Origin: Actinomycetales bacterium
GTDB taxonomy: Bacteria > Actinomycetota > Actinomycetes > Actinomycetales > Dermatophilaceae
Length of the DNA stretch: 64,000 bases
NCBI GenBank assembly: GCA_002748155.1
Contig: PDRO01000011.1
Span: 1 to 64,000, forward strand
Direction of reading: 5' to 3'
In this document: piece after piece, positions 1-9,673 of the stretch
How positions within the stretch are numbered: the stretch's first letter is position 1
Layout of the letters: every line of letters begins with the position of its first letter
Notes under the pieces: generated by a model
What the model was told of the DNA's origin: nothing
Databases searched by the model: none
Seen by the model: the letters and a program-made list of their open reading frames with translations, nothing else
Made by a program: the position numbers and the translations under genes

Positions 1-84
1 TCCTCGGCTGCAAAAACCCCGACCGAGGTCTTCGACGAGCAACTACGATCACTGAATCAAACTGGTGTCACATCCACCGGTTGA
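1..84 (+). pseudogene. IS30-family transposase, C-terminal remnant (cut by window edge)
   Basis: Frame 1 reads SSAAKTPTEVFDEQLRSLNQTGVTSTG*, which resembles the C-terminal 'KTPxEVFxE' tail of IS30 transposases. Confidence 0.6.
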
Positions 85-360
85 ACCCGCCCAATACACG
101 TCCGTGACGTTCACCGCTCACTGCTCAAACACGGCATCAACGGTTCCACCGGCACGATCGGCCTGTTCACAACCGAAGCCATCCATGACGGCGGACCGAC
201 CTGGACCGACCGCCGATCCGTGGAATGGCACGTCGCTCGCTGGGTCCACTGGTACAACCACCAGCGACTCCACTCCTTGACCGGGAACGTCCCGCCCGTT
301 GAGTTCGAACACCATCACCGGCAAGCTACAACCGTGACCCCCACCCCGGAGGTCGCGTAA
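85..360 (+). pseudogene. IS3-family transposase (OrfB) C-terminal remnant, frameshifted and internally deleted
   Basis: QYTSVTFTAH in one frame, then STGTIGLFTTEAIHDGGPTWTDRRSVEWHVARWVHWYNHQRLHSLTGNVPPVEFE..* in another. The expected 'DxYDNALAEA' block is missing. Confidence 0.75.
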
Positions 361-589
361 CCAACACACCCCCAGGGAGATCCACAACGGTTCATATCCC
401 AAGGGCAACTCGTCGCTTACATGTCAAGCCGTATATGAGGCACCTGACGCCATTTCGAAGAAAGAGCGTTGAGTGGTTCAGGACCGCACCCGAGCCTGCT
501 GGTCGTTGGGTAGAAGCACACTCCCCCATCTACCGCCCGGCGGCCAAGCCAATCGCTTTGGCCAGGGCAAGATGGCGCCCTGTCGCTCG

Positions 590-1612
590 TCAGCGTGCGC
601 GTGGATGGGCCCCGGCATACACCTCCCGGAGTGTCGCCACGGTGACAAGCGTGTAGACCTGGGTCGTGGTCACCGAAGCGTGCCCGAGCAGCTCTTGGAC
701 GACCCGCACGTCGGCGCCACCGTCCAGCAGGTGGGTCGCGAACGAGTGCCGCAGTGTGTGTGGCGACACGTGTCCGGCCAGGCCGGCCCGGGTGGCGGCG
801 GACCGCAGCGTGTCCCAGGCCGCTTGCCGGGACAGTCGCCCACCCCGGACGCCGAGGAAGAGCGCCGGTGTGCCACGGCCCTTGGCGGCGAAGACCGGCC
901 GTGCCCGGACGAGGTATGCCGTCACCGCATCCTGCGCGTAGCGCCCGACCGGGACGATCCGTTCCTTGCCGCCTTTGCCGAAGAGACGCACCTGCCCCAC
1001 ATCGGTGTCCAGGTCGTCGACGTCGAGCCCGATCGCCTCGGAGATCCGGGCGCCTGTGCCGTAGAGCACTTCGACGAGCGCCCGGTCCCGCAGCGATTGC
1101 GGCGTATCCCCCACCGACGCCGCCTCGAGCAACCGCTCGACCTCGGCCACGGTGATCGCTTTCGGCAGCCGCATCCCGACCTTCGGTGGTCGCACCCCCT
1201 CAGCCGGGTCGGTCGGGGTCTGTCCTTCGATGGCGAGGAATCGGTGTAGTCCGCGCACCGCCACCAGGGTGCGGGCTGCCGACGAGGCCGCCAGCGGGGG
1301 ACAGCCCGGGCCGCCGTCGCGGAGCGCAGCCAAGAAACCGGCGACGTGGGCCTCGGAAACCTGCTCCGGTGTGGTGATCCCATGGCCGGCGAGATAGCCG
1401 AGGTATCGGTCGAGGTCACGCCGGTATGCCGCGAGCGTATGCCGTGACGCGCCACGCTCGACATCAAGGTGGTCCAACCACCCGTGAACCGCCCGGCGCA
1501 GTTCACGGCTTGCGGCCGGATCGGCCGCGATTGCGTCGCCGGTCTCCGGCCTGGAGACCCGGCGCGCGAGTGCCGACGGCTCCGTTGGGACCACCTGGCG
1601 CGTCGTCGCCAT
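590..1612 (-). CDS. xerD: Site-specific tyrosine recombinase XerD
   Basis: ORF with SAM-like N-terminus, [54 protein letters not shown]. Start set at the internal MATTRQ. Confidence 0.93.
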   Translation of the reverse strand: MATTRQVVPTEPSALARRVSRPETGDAIAADPAASRELRRAVHGWLDHLDVERGASRHTLAAYRRDLDRYLGYLAGHGITTPEQVSEAHVAGFLAALRDGGPGCPPLAASSAARTLVAVRGLHRFLAIEGQTPTDPAEGVRPPKVGMRLPKAITVAEVERLLEAASVGDTPQSLRDRALVEVLYGTGARISEAIGLDVDDLDTDVGQVRLFGKGGKERIVPVGRYAQDAVTAYLVRARPVFAAKGRGTPALFLGVRGGRLSRQAAWDTLRSAATRAGLAGHVSPHTLRHSFATHLLDGGADVRVVQELLGHASVTTTQVYTLVTVATLREVYAGAHPRAR

Positions 1613-1900
1613 GGTCAGACCCTCACCCGAGCGGCGGATTGACTCTCGCCACGCATCGTCACCGGCAGCCGGGGCGTCGCATCGACCACAAGGGTTGAGC
1701 GCAGCACCCACATGATCGTGTCCTTCGCGAATGACGTGTCTGTCTGCTTTCACGCTACGTCAGCCGGTGAAGCCCGGAACTCAGGAGCGGCGTGCCGCAG
1801 GATCGACAAACCTGCAGGTGCAGTGCTTGGCCCCACCTGCGGCACGCGGGTGGGGCCAATGCCGCACGTGTCAGCACCGCACTTAACAATACACTACCAA

Positions 1901-2584
1901 TCAAATGTCATTCTTCGCGTTGAATGTGTTTCCATCGCCATAATCTGTGATCTTCAGTGGGACTTGCGTGCTCGTGAAACTGTTGTCGTCACCATACATT
2001 ACCACCGAATCGATTGGCTCGCGGAGGACGATCTCGTTCCCGGAACCATGGACCTCCAGCGTATCTGCCTTGTCGCCCACGACCTTGTTGAACTTTCCGT
2101 CAACCTCAAGGTCACCCACTGTTTCGAAGATGAGGTCCGCGTAGTTGCCCAACACCTTCAGGCCAGTACAATGGCCACGGTAATAGCGGGTAACCTTGTA
2201 TTCGACAGTACGGGCGCCGCCGTGGCAGTTCCAGACTTCGCGCTTCTCAAATGTTATTGTCGCCGCACTCGCTGGTTTACTCAAGGTAGGAGTCTTACTG
2301 AACTGCAAAGTCGGCTTAAGCGTCTGGGTGAACTGGGAATCTGTCGACATCGGTGGCTTGCTCGTAGCCTCCGGGCCCTGGCTTTCATCGGCGCCATCCG
2401 ACGGGCCTGAGGGCTCCGGTTGTTCATTCTGGGTCTGCTGTGGTTCGGGAGCTGGCGTTGACTCTTGAGAATTAGCGCCTGAGGAGGTAGGGCCGGCCGC
2501 CTCTTCGTCAACCCCGCGCGTGCAGCCACCCAACGACATCATCAAAGTCAGAACTGCTGCTAGAGCAATAGACGCGATTCTCAT
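1901..2584 (-). CDS. DUF3060-type lipoprotein
   Basis: Signal peptide with lipobox LGGC, Pro/Ser/Glu-rich linker, then a C-terminal repeat-like domain (YYRGHCTGLKVLGNYADLIFETVGDLEVDGKFNKVVGDKADTLEVHGSGNEI) typical of DUF3060. Confidence 0.75.
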   Translation of the reverse strand: MRIASIALAAVLTLMMSLGGCTRGVDEEAAGPTSSGANSQESTPAPEPQQTQNEQPEPSGPSDGADESQGPEATSKPPMSTDSQFTQTLKPTLQFSKTPTLSKPASAATITFEKREVWNCHGGARTVEYKVTRYYRGHCTGLKVLGNYADLIFETVGDLEVDGKFNKVVGDKADTLEVHGSGNEIVLREPIDSVVMYGDDNSFTSTQVPLKITDYGDGNTFNAKNDI

Positions 2585-2800
2585 GATTACCCTCCTGGCC
2601 ATGAGTGCGAACCGATATTTAGTTGTCACGAGTTCTTACCGACTGCATGCAGCGAATTCGCAATGCTGTCACGTGCACGTCAACGACGCATCGTCGCGAC
2701 CGCGCCACAAATCAATGATAACGCACACGATGTGCCCCCGTGGCTTAACACGGAAAACTCAACCGAGCAGCCCAGCACGCCCCACCCACTGGACGACACA

Positions 2801-2845
2801 GTGTCGTTGCAGTCGGTGTCGTTTCAGTCGGTGTCGTTGCCGTCG
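2801..2845. repeat. 15-bp tandem repeat, about 3 copies (GTGTCGTTGCAGTCG)
   Basis: gtgtcgttgcagtcg / gtgtcgtttcagtcg / gtgtcgttgccgtcg, directly downstream of the PIN-domain gene. Confidence 0.85.
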
Positions 2846-2859
2846 ACGGCGCCAGGCCG

Positions 2860-3261
2860 TCACCCGCGCATCTCGAAAGGCCGAGTCAGCTCGGGGAACA
2901 TCGGGTAGTGCCGGAGTTTGAGTGTGGCCAGATGCGCCCCGATCTGTTGAGTCGTGGCGGCGATCAGGTAGTCGGGGACACTGATTCCGGAATGAGTGCG
3001 GCGGTACTGCCGCATGAATTCGCCGGCGCGTCGGGCAACGAGCTCGGTCACTGGTTCGGGACGCAGTGTGGCCAGCAGCGACCACACCGACGAGCGTTCG
3101 TTCGAACGCATCCCACCCGTGATCTCAGCGATGGTGACGACACTCACTGCAAGGACACCGTGCTCACGACGCGCCCGGTGCATCCACCCGCGGGAGGCTT
3201 CACGACCCCGCAGATGCGCAATCAGCACGTCAGTGTCGACGAGGATCACACCGCACCCCAC
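2860..3261 (-). CDS. PIN-domain type II toxin (VapC-like)
   Basis: VDTDVLIAHLRG, VSVVTIAEITGGMR, ISVPDYLIAATTQQIGAHLATLKLRHYPMF (PIN acidic residues). Confidence 0.88.
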   Translation of the reverse strand: MGCGVILVDTDVLIAHLRGREASRGWMHRARREHGVLAVSVVTIAEITGGMRSNERSSVWSLLATLRPEPVTELVARRAGEFMRQYRRTHSGISVPDYLIAATTQQIGAHLATLKLRHYPMFPELTRPFEMRG

Positions 3262-3506
3262 ATCTCATCGAGGTGCGCGGCGCGGTCCGTGGCCATTCGC
3301 TCGACGTCGTCGATCTCGTCGGCCGCCAGCGCCCCGAACGAACCGTCGATCGCTGCCAGGTCGGCGGCAAGATCCGCGCTGCTGCCGGCCAACGCCTGGT
3401 CGAGCAGACGCCGGATGACACGGGCACGCGAGACACCTTCTTGCCGCGCGAGCACGTCGAGCAACTCGACCTGCCGATCATCGAGATAGATGTTCGTCCG
3501 GTTCAT
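3246..3506 (-). CDS. Ribbon-helix-helix antitoxin (VapB-like)
   Basis: MNRTNIYLDDRQVELLDVLARQEGVSRARVIRRLLDQAL RHH motif; overlaps the toxin start by 16 bp. Confidence 0.85.
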   Translation of the reverse strand: MNRTNIYLDDRQVELLDVLARQEGVSRARVIRRLLDQALAGSSADLAADLAAIDGSFGALAADEIDDVERMATDRAAHLDEMWGAV

Positions 3507-3629
3507 ACACCACAATATACGCCGCCGATGTCCTCACGTGCCCTAGTGTCGCTGCCGCTCAGGGTCGGTGGCAGAGGCCGGGCCCACCCGCGGTCGATCC
3601 GGGCGAGCGTCACGCCGGAGTCGCCCCGG

Positions 3630-4745
3630 TCAGGCGATGGCCTCGCTGATCGGAGTGCAGTCCAATCCGAATGCCTCGGCCACCCCGGGGCACGTGACCG
3701 CACCGGCATGCGTGTTGAGTCCCAGGGCCAGTGCGGAGTCGGCTTGCAATGCACCCTGCCAGCCCGAGTCGGCCAAGCGCACGGCATACGCGAGGGTCGC
3801 GTTGGTGAGCGCCCAGGTCGACGTGTTCGGCACCGCCCCAGGCATATTCGCGACGCAGTAGTAGACCGAGTCGTGCACCGGGAAGGTCGGGTCGGCGTGA
3901 GTGGTCGGCCGGCTTCCTTCGAAGCACCCGCCCTGGTCGATAGCGACGTCCACGAGCACCGAGCCGGGCTTCATCTGCGACACCATGTCGTCGGTCACCA
4001 GCTTGGGGGCTTTCGCACCGGGGATGAGCACCGTGCCGATCACCATATCCGCCGCCATCACATGCTCCCGTACCGACAGTGCGCTGGAGGCGATCTGGTG
4101 CACCCGGTTGTCGTAGCGCCAGAAGCTCAGCCGCAGCTTCTCCAGATCGGTGTCCAGCAGTGTCACGTCGGCGCCCATCCCGAGCGCGATGTTCGCGGCG
4201 TTTTGCCCGGCGACACCGGCGCCGAGCACGACGACCCGGGCGTTGGCGACGCCACCGACACCACCCATGAGCACGCCATTCCCACCTTGGGCCTTCATCA
4301 TCGCGTGCGCCCCGACCTGCGGGGCCAGGCACCCAGCAACCTCACTCATCGGATAGAGCAACGGCAGCATCCCGGAAGGCAATTGGACGGTCTCATAGGC
4401 GATCGCGGTGACCTTGCGCTTCATCAGCTCTTCGGTCAGCGCTTGGTCGGCGGCAAGGTGCAAGTACGTGAACAGGGTCAGCCCTTCACGCATCCGGTGG
4501 TATTCCTCGGCGATCGGCTCCTTGACCTTGAGCACCATGTCGGCCGCGCCCCACACGTCGTCAGCGGCGTCGAGGATGCGCGCGCCCTGGGCAAGATAGT
4601 CGTCGTCGCTGATCGACGAGCCAGCTCCGGCGCCTTTCTGGATGAGGACCTCGTGGCCGTGGCGCACCAACTCGTTGACACCCACCGGCGTGATGGCCAC
4701 CCGGTATTCGTGATTCTTGACCTCGCTGGGGATCCCGACCTTCAT
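3630..4745 (-). CDS. ald: Alanine dehydrogenase
   Basis: MKVGIPSEVKNHEYRVAITPVGVNELVRHGHEV..., GVGGVANARVVVLGAGVAGQNAA, DVAIDQGGCFEGSRPTTHADPTF. Confidence 0.95.
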   Translation of the reverse strand: MKVGIPSEVKNHEYRVAITPVGVNELVRHGHEVLIQKGAGAGSSISDDDYLAQGARILDAADDVWGAADMVLKVKEPIAEEYHRMREGLTLFTYLHLAADQALTEELMKRKVTAIAYETVQLPSGMLPLLYPMSEVAGCLAPQVGAHAMMKAQGGNGVLMGGVGGVANARVVVLGAGVAGQNAANIALGMGADVTLLDTDLEKLRLSFWRYDNRVHQIASSALSVREHVMAADMVIGTVLIPGAKAPKLVTDDMVSQMKPGSVLVDVAIDQGGCFEGSRPTTHADPTFPVHDSVYYCVANMPGAVPNTSTWALTNATLAYAVRLADSGWQGALQADSALALGLNTHAGAVTCPGVAEAFGLDCTPISEAIA

Positions 4746-4828
4746 CGCACTCACCCATCCCCGGCCGACCGGCCGATTCGTGTGTGACGGCCCGGGGGCC
4801 GTTCCGCTCCGTTACGGATGGCGGCAGT

Positions 4829-6196
4829 CTAATTGGGCATCACCCGTCGCACGACCGGGTGCACATCCTCGGCGGGCGCGACCCAGGTCGCGGCATCGGC
4901 CTCGACCTGCTCACCGGAGCGGATGTCCTTGACAGCATCACCACCACCCTCGCCGGCACCCGGGAACCAGACATAGGGGATGCCGCGCCGATCGGCATAC
5001 CGGATCTGTTTCCCGAACTTCGCCGCCGACGGCGCGAGATCACACGGTATGCCGCGCGCCCGCAGCTGCGCTGCCACCGCGTCCGAGCGCTCGCGCTGGT
5101 CTTCACCGATCACGGCGACGAGCACGCACGCCGGGGTGGCCCGGCTGGCCGTCACCAGGCCCGTGCCGATGAGCAACCCGAGTAGCCGAGACAACCCGAT
5201 CGAGATGCCGACCCCGGGATAGGTCTGCCGACCATCCGACGCGAGCGTGTCGTAGCGGCCTCCGGAGCAGAAAGATCCCCACGACTCGAAGCCGACGAGT
5301 TGAGTCTCGTAGACGGTGCCGGTGTAGTAGTCGAGCCCCCGGGCAATCTTGAGATCGGCGACCAGCACGCCCGGGGCATGCCGCGCCCCTGCGTCGATCA
5401 CGGCCGCCAGTGCGTCGAGGCCGGCGTCGAGGGTCTCGTGGTGCACGCCGAGCGCGCGGACCTGATCGACGAAACCGAGATCGCCCGAGCGGATCTGGGC
5501 CAGGGCCAGGCATTGGTCGGCTTGTTCCGGGCTCGCCCCGGCCTGCTGGAGTAGCTCACGCACGGCATCGGGCCCGATCTTGTCGAGCTTGTCGACGATC
5601 CGGAGCGTGCCGGCGACGTCGTCGAGGCCGATGCCCCGATAGAAGCCCTCGGGGATCTTGCGGTTGTTGACCTGGATGACGAACTCACCAACGGGCAGCC
5701 GGCGGAAAGCGTCGGCGACCACGAGCGGCATCTCGGCCTCGAAGTGGGGCGCCAGCTCGCCGATGTCGACGACATCGATATCGCACTGGGTGAACTCGCG
5801 GTAGCGCCCCTCCTGGGGCCGTTCGCCGCGCCATACTTTCTGGATCTGGTAGCGCTTGAAGGGGAAGCTCAGCCGACCGGCGTTCTCCAGCACGTATCGC
5901 GCCAACGGCACCGTGAGGTCGAAGTGCAGGCCCAGATCCGCGACTGGGTCGCCATTCTTGTCGCCGTCAGCCAGGCCAGGCGTGCGGCCGAGGCGGGTGA
6001 TGCCGTAGATCTCCTTGTCGACGTCATCGCCCTGGCCGGCCAGCCGGTCGACCGGCTCGACGGCCCGGGTCTCGATGGACGCGAAACCGTGCAATTCGAA
6101 GGTACGCCGGATCACGTCGAGGAAGTGTTGCTCGACGATCCGCTCGGCAGGCAGGAACTCCGGGAAACCGCTGATCGGCAAGACTCTCGCGCTCAC
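4829..6196 (-). CDS. hisS: Histidyl-tRNA synthetase
   Basis: Class II aaRS motifs: FDLTVPLARYVLEN, KRYQIQKVWRGERPQEGRYREFTQCDIDVV, GRYDTLA, PGVGISIGLSRL. Confidence 0.95.
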   Translation of the reverse strand: MSARVLPISGFPEFLPAERIVEQHFLDVIRRTFELHGFASIETRAVEPVDRLAGQGDDVDKEIYGITRLGRTPGLADGDKNGDPVADLGLHFDLTVPLARYVLENAGRLSFPFKRYQIQKVWRGERPQEGRYREFTQCDIDVVDIGELAPHFEAEMPLVVADAFRRLPVGEFVIQVNNRKIPEGFYRGIGLDDVAGTLRIVDKLDKIGPDAVRELLQQAGASPEQADQCLALAQIRSGDLGFVDQVRALGVHHETLDAGLDALAAVIDAGARHAPGVLVADLKIARGLDYYTGTVYETQLVGFESWGSFCSGGRYDTLASDGRQTYPGVGISIGLSRLLGLLIGTGLVTASRATPACVLVAVIGEDQRERSDAVAAQLRARGIPCDLAPSAAKFGKQIRYADRRGIPYVWFPGAGEGGGDAVKDIRSGEQVEADAATWVAPAEDVHPVVRRVMPN

Positions 6197-6228
6197 CCGG
6201 GCATCCTTTCATCCCGGAGTGGGCAGCC

Positions 6229-6924
6229 CTATCGCAGTTGACGCAGGAAGGGGTTGCGCTGGCGTTCCAGGCCGATCGTCGTGAGCGGGCCGTGCCCGGG
6301 CAGCACCAGCCGGTCGTCGGGCATCGGCAGGATCACATCACGCAGCGAGCGGTTCATCGCCGCCTCGTCGCCACCAGGCAGATCGCAGCGGCCGATCGAC
6401 CCGGCGAAGAGGACATCGCCGGCCACCAAGGTGGAGTTCACCTCGACGTTGACCCCATCCGGGCGCTCCGGCACCGTGAAGACGACCGAGCCCTCGGTGT
6501 GTCCCGGTGCATGCTCCACGGTCAGCGCCAGACCCGCGAGCTCGAGCACTTCGCCGTCGGCCACCCGGCGCACGTCGTCGGGTTCTTTCCAGGTGGCTTT
6601 GCCGCCGAACTCCTGCTCCATCATCCAGAGCATCCCGGCGTCGATCTGGGCCAGCGGGTCGTGCAGCCGGTAGGCGTCGTCGTCGTGGATGTATGCCGCG
6701 ATCCCGGACGCCCCGCAGACCGGTGTCACGGCATACACATGGTCGAGGTGTCCATGAGTGAGCAGCACCGCCGCCGGGCGCAGCCGATGCTCCTTGAGGA
6801 CCTCCCGCAATGGTTCCTCCACGCCCACCCCGGGGTCGACGACCAGTGCGTCCTCCCCCGGACCAGTGGCCAGGACGAAGCAGTTCGTAGCGAATGCGGC
6901 TGCGGGGAATCCGACGACGAGCAT
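6229..6924 (-). CDS. MBL-fold metallo-hydrolase (glyoxalase II-like)
   Basis: LLTHGHLDHVYA (HxHxDH), APGHTEGSVVF, LPGHGPLTTIG. Confidence 0.9.
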   Translation of the reverse strand: MLVVGFPAAAFATNCFVLATGPGEDALVVDPGVGVEEPLREVLKEHRLRPAAVLLTHGHLDHVYAVTPVCGASGIAAYIHDDDAYRLHDPLAQIDAGMLWMMEQEFGGKATWKEPDDVRRVADGEVLELAGLALTVEHAPGHTEGSVVFTVPERPDGVNVEVNSTLVAGDVLFAGSIGRCDLPGGDEAAMNRSLRDVILPMPDDRLVLPGHGPLTTIGLERQRNPFLRQLR

Positions 6925-7058
6925 TCCCCGAGCCTAGGGGAAAGCGGCCAAGGCAATGACCCGGTCACGGTTGGGCCACCCACAACCCGGCGTCGTTGCC
7001 TAGACTGGGCACCCTGTGACAGGTACGGGCGCCGGGCGGCGCATCTAGGAGGTCGTCA

Positions 7059-7847
7059 GTGCGCGACAACAAATCGGTCCTCGCGGTTGTGACTGTCTTG
7101 GCAGTCGTGGTGGGTTTCGTCGTCGTGGCGAACCTGCTGACTGCGCCACGGCCGGTCACCGCCGACCCCGAGCCCATTCCCACGAGTCAGGCCGGTGATC
7201 CCACCGGCACCGAGACGCCGGCACCGACTCCGACCCAGACAGCCCCGCCCACGCCCACACCGAGTGCTCTGGAAGGGTGCCAACCGGTGCCACCGCTGCC
7301 GACGGCCCCGATCCGGATGGACAGCCCCCCCGATCTCGAAGCCGTGCGCGGCAAGTCGTTCGTCGCCACCGTGACAACCACCTGCGGCGACATCGTCGTC
7401 GATCTCGACGGCGCAGCAGCACCGGCAGCGGTGGCCTCGTTCGTCAAGCTCGCAAACGCCGACTACTGGGTCGACACGCCTTGCCACCGGTTGACCACCG
7501 ACGGGATCCACGTCCTGCAGTGCGGAGACCCAACCGGCACCGGAGCCGGGCCGGGACCGGGTTATCACTTCGGTGTCGAGAACGCCCCGGCGGACGGGCA
7601 GTATCCGGCCGGAAGCGTGGCCATGGCCCGCTCGACCGATCCGAACAGCAACGGCGACCAGTTCTTCTTCGTCCACCAGGACACGACACTCCCGGTGGAA
7701 GGTGGGGGTTACACGCTCTTCGGGCAGGTGACCAGTGGGCTGGACCTGTTGCAGCGGATCGCTGCAGCCGGGGCCTACCCGCCTGGTGACGGCGCGCCTC
7801 TTGGGGCGATCAGCATTCTGTCCGTCTCCGTTCAACCGAAGGCGTGA
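7059..7847 (+). CDS. Membrane-anchored cyclophilin-type peptidyl-prolyl isomerase
   Basis: N-terminal TM segment, Pro/Thr linker, then TTCGDIVVDLDGAAAPAAVASFVKLANADYWVDTPCHRL... and GDQFFFVHQDT. Confidence 0.88.
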   Translation: MRDNKSVLAVVTVLAVVVGFVVVANLLTAPRPVTADPEPIPTSQAGDPTGTETPAPTPTQTAPPTPTPSALEGCQPVPPLPTAPIRMDSPPDLEAVRGKSFVATVTTTCGDIVVDLDGAAAPAAVASFVKLANADYWVDTPCHRLTTDGIHVLQCGDPTGTGAGPGPGYHFGVENAPADGQYPAGSVAMARSTDPNSNGDQFFFVHQDTTLPVEGGGYTLFGQVTSGLDLLQRIAAAGAYPPGDGAPLGAISILSVSVQPKA

Positions 7848-7848
7848 G

Positions 7849-9564
7849 ATGAGCCAACCCACGACGCCACCAGAGTCCCCCGAGACTGCCGGGATCTCCG
7901 CTGAGAGCACCGACACCACCGAGACCTCCGAGACAACCAAGACTCCCGCTGAGACCGCAGGGACCTCCGCTGAGATTGCAGAGACCTCCGCTGAGACTGC
8001 AGAGACCTCCGCCGAGACTGCAGAGACCTCCGCCGAGACTGCAGAGACCTCCGCCGAGACTGCAGAGACCTCCGCCGAGACTGCAGAGGCCTCCGCCGAG
8101 GCAGCCGAGACACCAGCGACCCCCGCAGTGCCACAGGACCCCGTCACGCCGGAAACCCCCGCCACACCGCAAGACTCCGATGCCCAGGATTCCGGCACCT
8201 CGCCGCAGCCGGTCCGGCCACCGATCCCGTCCCCGGCCGAGCTGGCTGCGCACACGCCGCCAGCGGCTCCGATGCCCTCGCCCGCCCTTTTCGCGGCATC
8301 GGCCGCCCCACGGGCTGCATCGGCTTTCGGGCGTGTCGACGACAACGGCGTCGTCTACGTCAAGGTCGAAGACGGCGAACGGGAGGTCGGGTCTTACCCG
8401 GGCGCGTCGGCGGCCGCGGCCCTCGCCTACTTCGGTCGGAAGTACGAGGAATTGGCCGCTGCAGTGGTCCTGCTGCACCAGCGCGTGGACCAGACCGACA
8501 TCCCGACCAAGGAAGCCACCGACTCCCTGGCCAAGTTACGCGAACAGATCGGTCAAGCCCGGGTGGTCGGCGATCTGGCAGCTCTGCAATCCGGGCTCGA
8601 CGACATCGACGCCGCGATCGAACGACGCCGCGAATCCGAGGCAGCCGCACGGGCCGAGGCGAAGGCTGCGGCGACCGAACGTCGCGAGTCCTTGGTCACC
8701 GAGGCCGAGCGAATCGCAGCCCAACCAGAGCAACGCATTCAGTGGAAGGCCAGCGGCTCTCGGATGCGCGAGCTCTTGGACGAGTGGAAGAGCGCCCAAC
8801 GCAACGGCCCACGGATCGACAAGGACGTCGAAACCGCACTGTGGCATCGCTTCAGTGCGGCCCGAAACGGCTTCGACAAGGCACGACGCACCCATTTCGC
8901 CAGACTCGACGCCGCGCACGGCGAGGCACGTCAGGCCAAGGAGAAACTCGTCGCCGAGGCCGAGCGTCTTGCCAAGAGCCGCGACTGGGCAGTCACCGCC
9001 GGCGCCTTCAAACGACTCATGGACGATTGGCGCCGGGCCGGCCGAGCCAACCGAAGCGACGACGACGCCTTGTGGGCCCGTTTCAAGACGGCACAGGACA
9101 CCTTCTTCGCAGCCAAAGACGCGGTCGTGCAAGCCCAAGAGGAGACCTACCGCGCCAATCTGACGGTTAAGGAAGCACTCCTGGCCGAAGCCGAAGCCAT
9201 CTTGCCGGTCACGGACCTCGAAAAGGCCAAAGCCGCACTTCGGGTGATCCAGGACAAGTGGGACAAGGCCGGCCGAGTGCCCCGCGCCGATCTCGATCGC
9301 ACCGAGCGGGCCCTCCGCCGGGTCGAGCAGGCCGTCCGGGACGCCGAGGACAAGCGCTGGAGTTCGTCCAACCCGGAGGCCGCAGCCCGCGCCAGCAGCC
9401 TGGTCCAGCAGCTCGAGAAGGCCGTCGCCGGGCTCGAAGCGGATCTTGCGGCCGCCCAGGCGACCGGCAACGCCACCAAGGTCGCCGAAGCCGAGGCTGC
9501 CCTCGCCGCCCGCCGGCAATGGCTGGAGCAGGCCCAGTCAGGGCTGGCGGAATTCGGCGGCTGA
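7849..9564 (+). CDS. DUF349 domain-containing protein
   Basis: Repeated helical DUF349 units (WKASGSRMRELLDEWKSAQRNGPRIDKDVETALWHRFSAARNGFDKARRTHF...). ATG 2 nt after the PPIase stop. Confidence 0.85.
   Translation: MSQPTTPPESPETAGISAESTDTTETSETTKTPAETAGTSAEIAETSAETAETSAETAETSAETAETSAETAETSAETAEASAEAAETPATPAVPQDPVTPETPATPQDSDAQDSGTSPQPVRPPIPSPAELAAHTPPAAPMPSPALFAASAAPRAASAFGRVDDNGVVYVKVEDGEREVGSYPGASAAAALAYFGRKYEELAAAVVLLHQRVDQTDIPTKEATDSLAKLREQIGQARVVGDLAALQSGLDDIDAAIERRRESEAAARAEAKAAATERRESLVTEAERIAAQPEQRIQWKASGSRMRELLDEWKSAQRNGPRIDKDVETALWHRFSAARNGFDKARRTHFARLDAAHGEARQAKEKLVAEAERLAKSRDWAVTAGAFKRLMDDWRRAGRANRSDDDALWARFKTAQDTFFAAKDAVVQAQEETYRANLTVKEALLAEAEAILPVTDLEKAKAALRVIQDKWDKAGRVPRADLDRTERALRRVEQAVRDAEDKRWSSSNPEAAARASSLVQQLEKAVAGLEADLAAAQATGNATKVAEAEAALAARRQWLEQAQSGLAEFGG
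7951..8100 (+). repeat. In-frame 21-bp tandem repeat (GAGACTGCAGAGACCTCCGCC; ETAETSA), about 6-7 copies
   Basis: Visible near-perfect repetition encoding ...AETAETSAETAETSAETAETSAE... Confidence 0.92.
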
Positions 9565-9673
9565 GGGCGCTGGCACGGCGAGTCCCGCTGTTGCCCTGCG
9601 GAGATGTGAACAGTCGTGCGGCGAGTCAACCGCTCCGTCCGGCACGTTGCGGGAAATGTGCACTCACACGCGT

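Noticed and set aside
473-1249. Long plus-strand ORFs antisense to xerD (258 aa and others)
   Set aside because: High-GC shadow ORFs; Arg/Pro/Gly-rich translations with no motifs, while the opposite strand encodes a clear XerD.
7976-9163. 395-aa ORF with RPPPRLQ repeats in another frame of the DUF349 gene
   Set aside because: Alternative-frame reading of the 21-bp repeat; the DUF349 frame has the start coupling and domain content.
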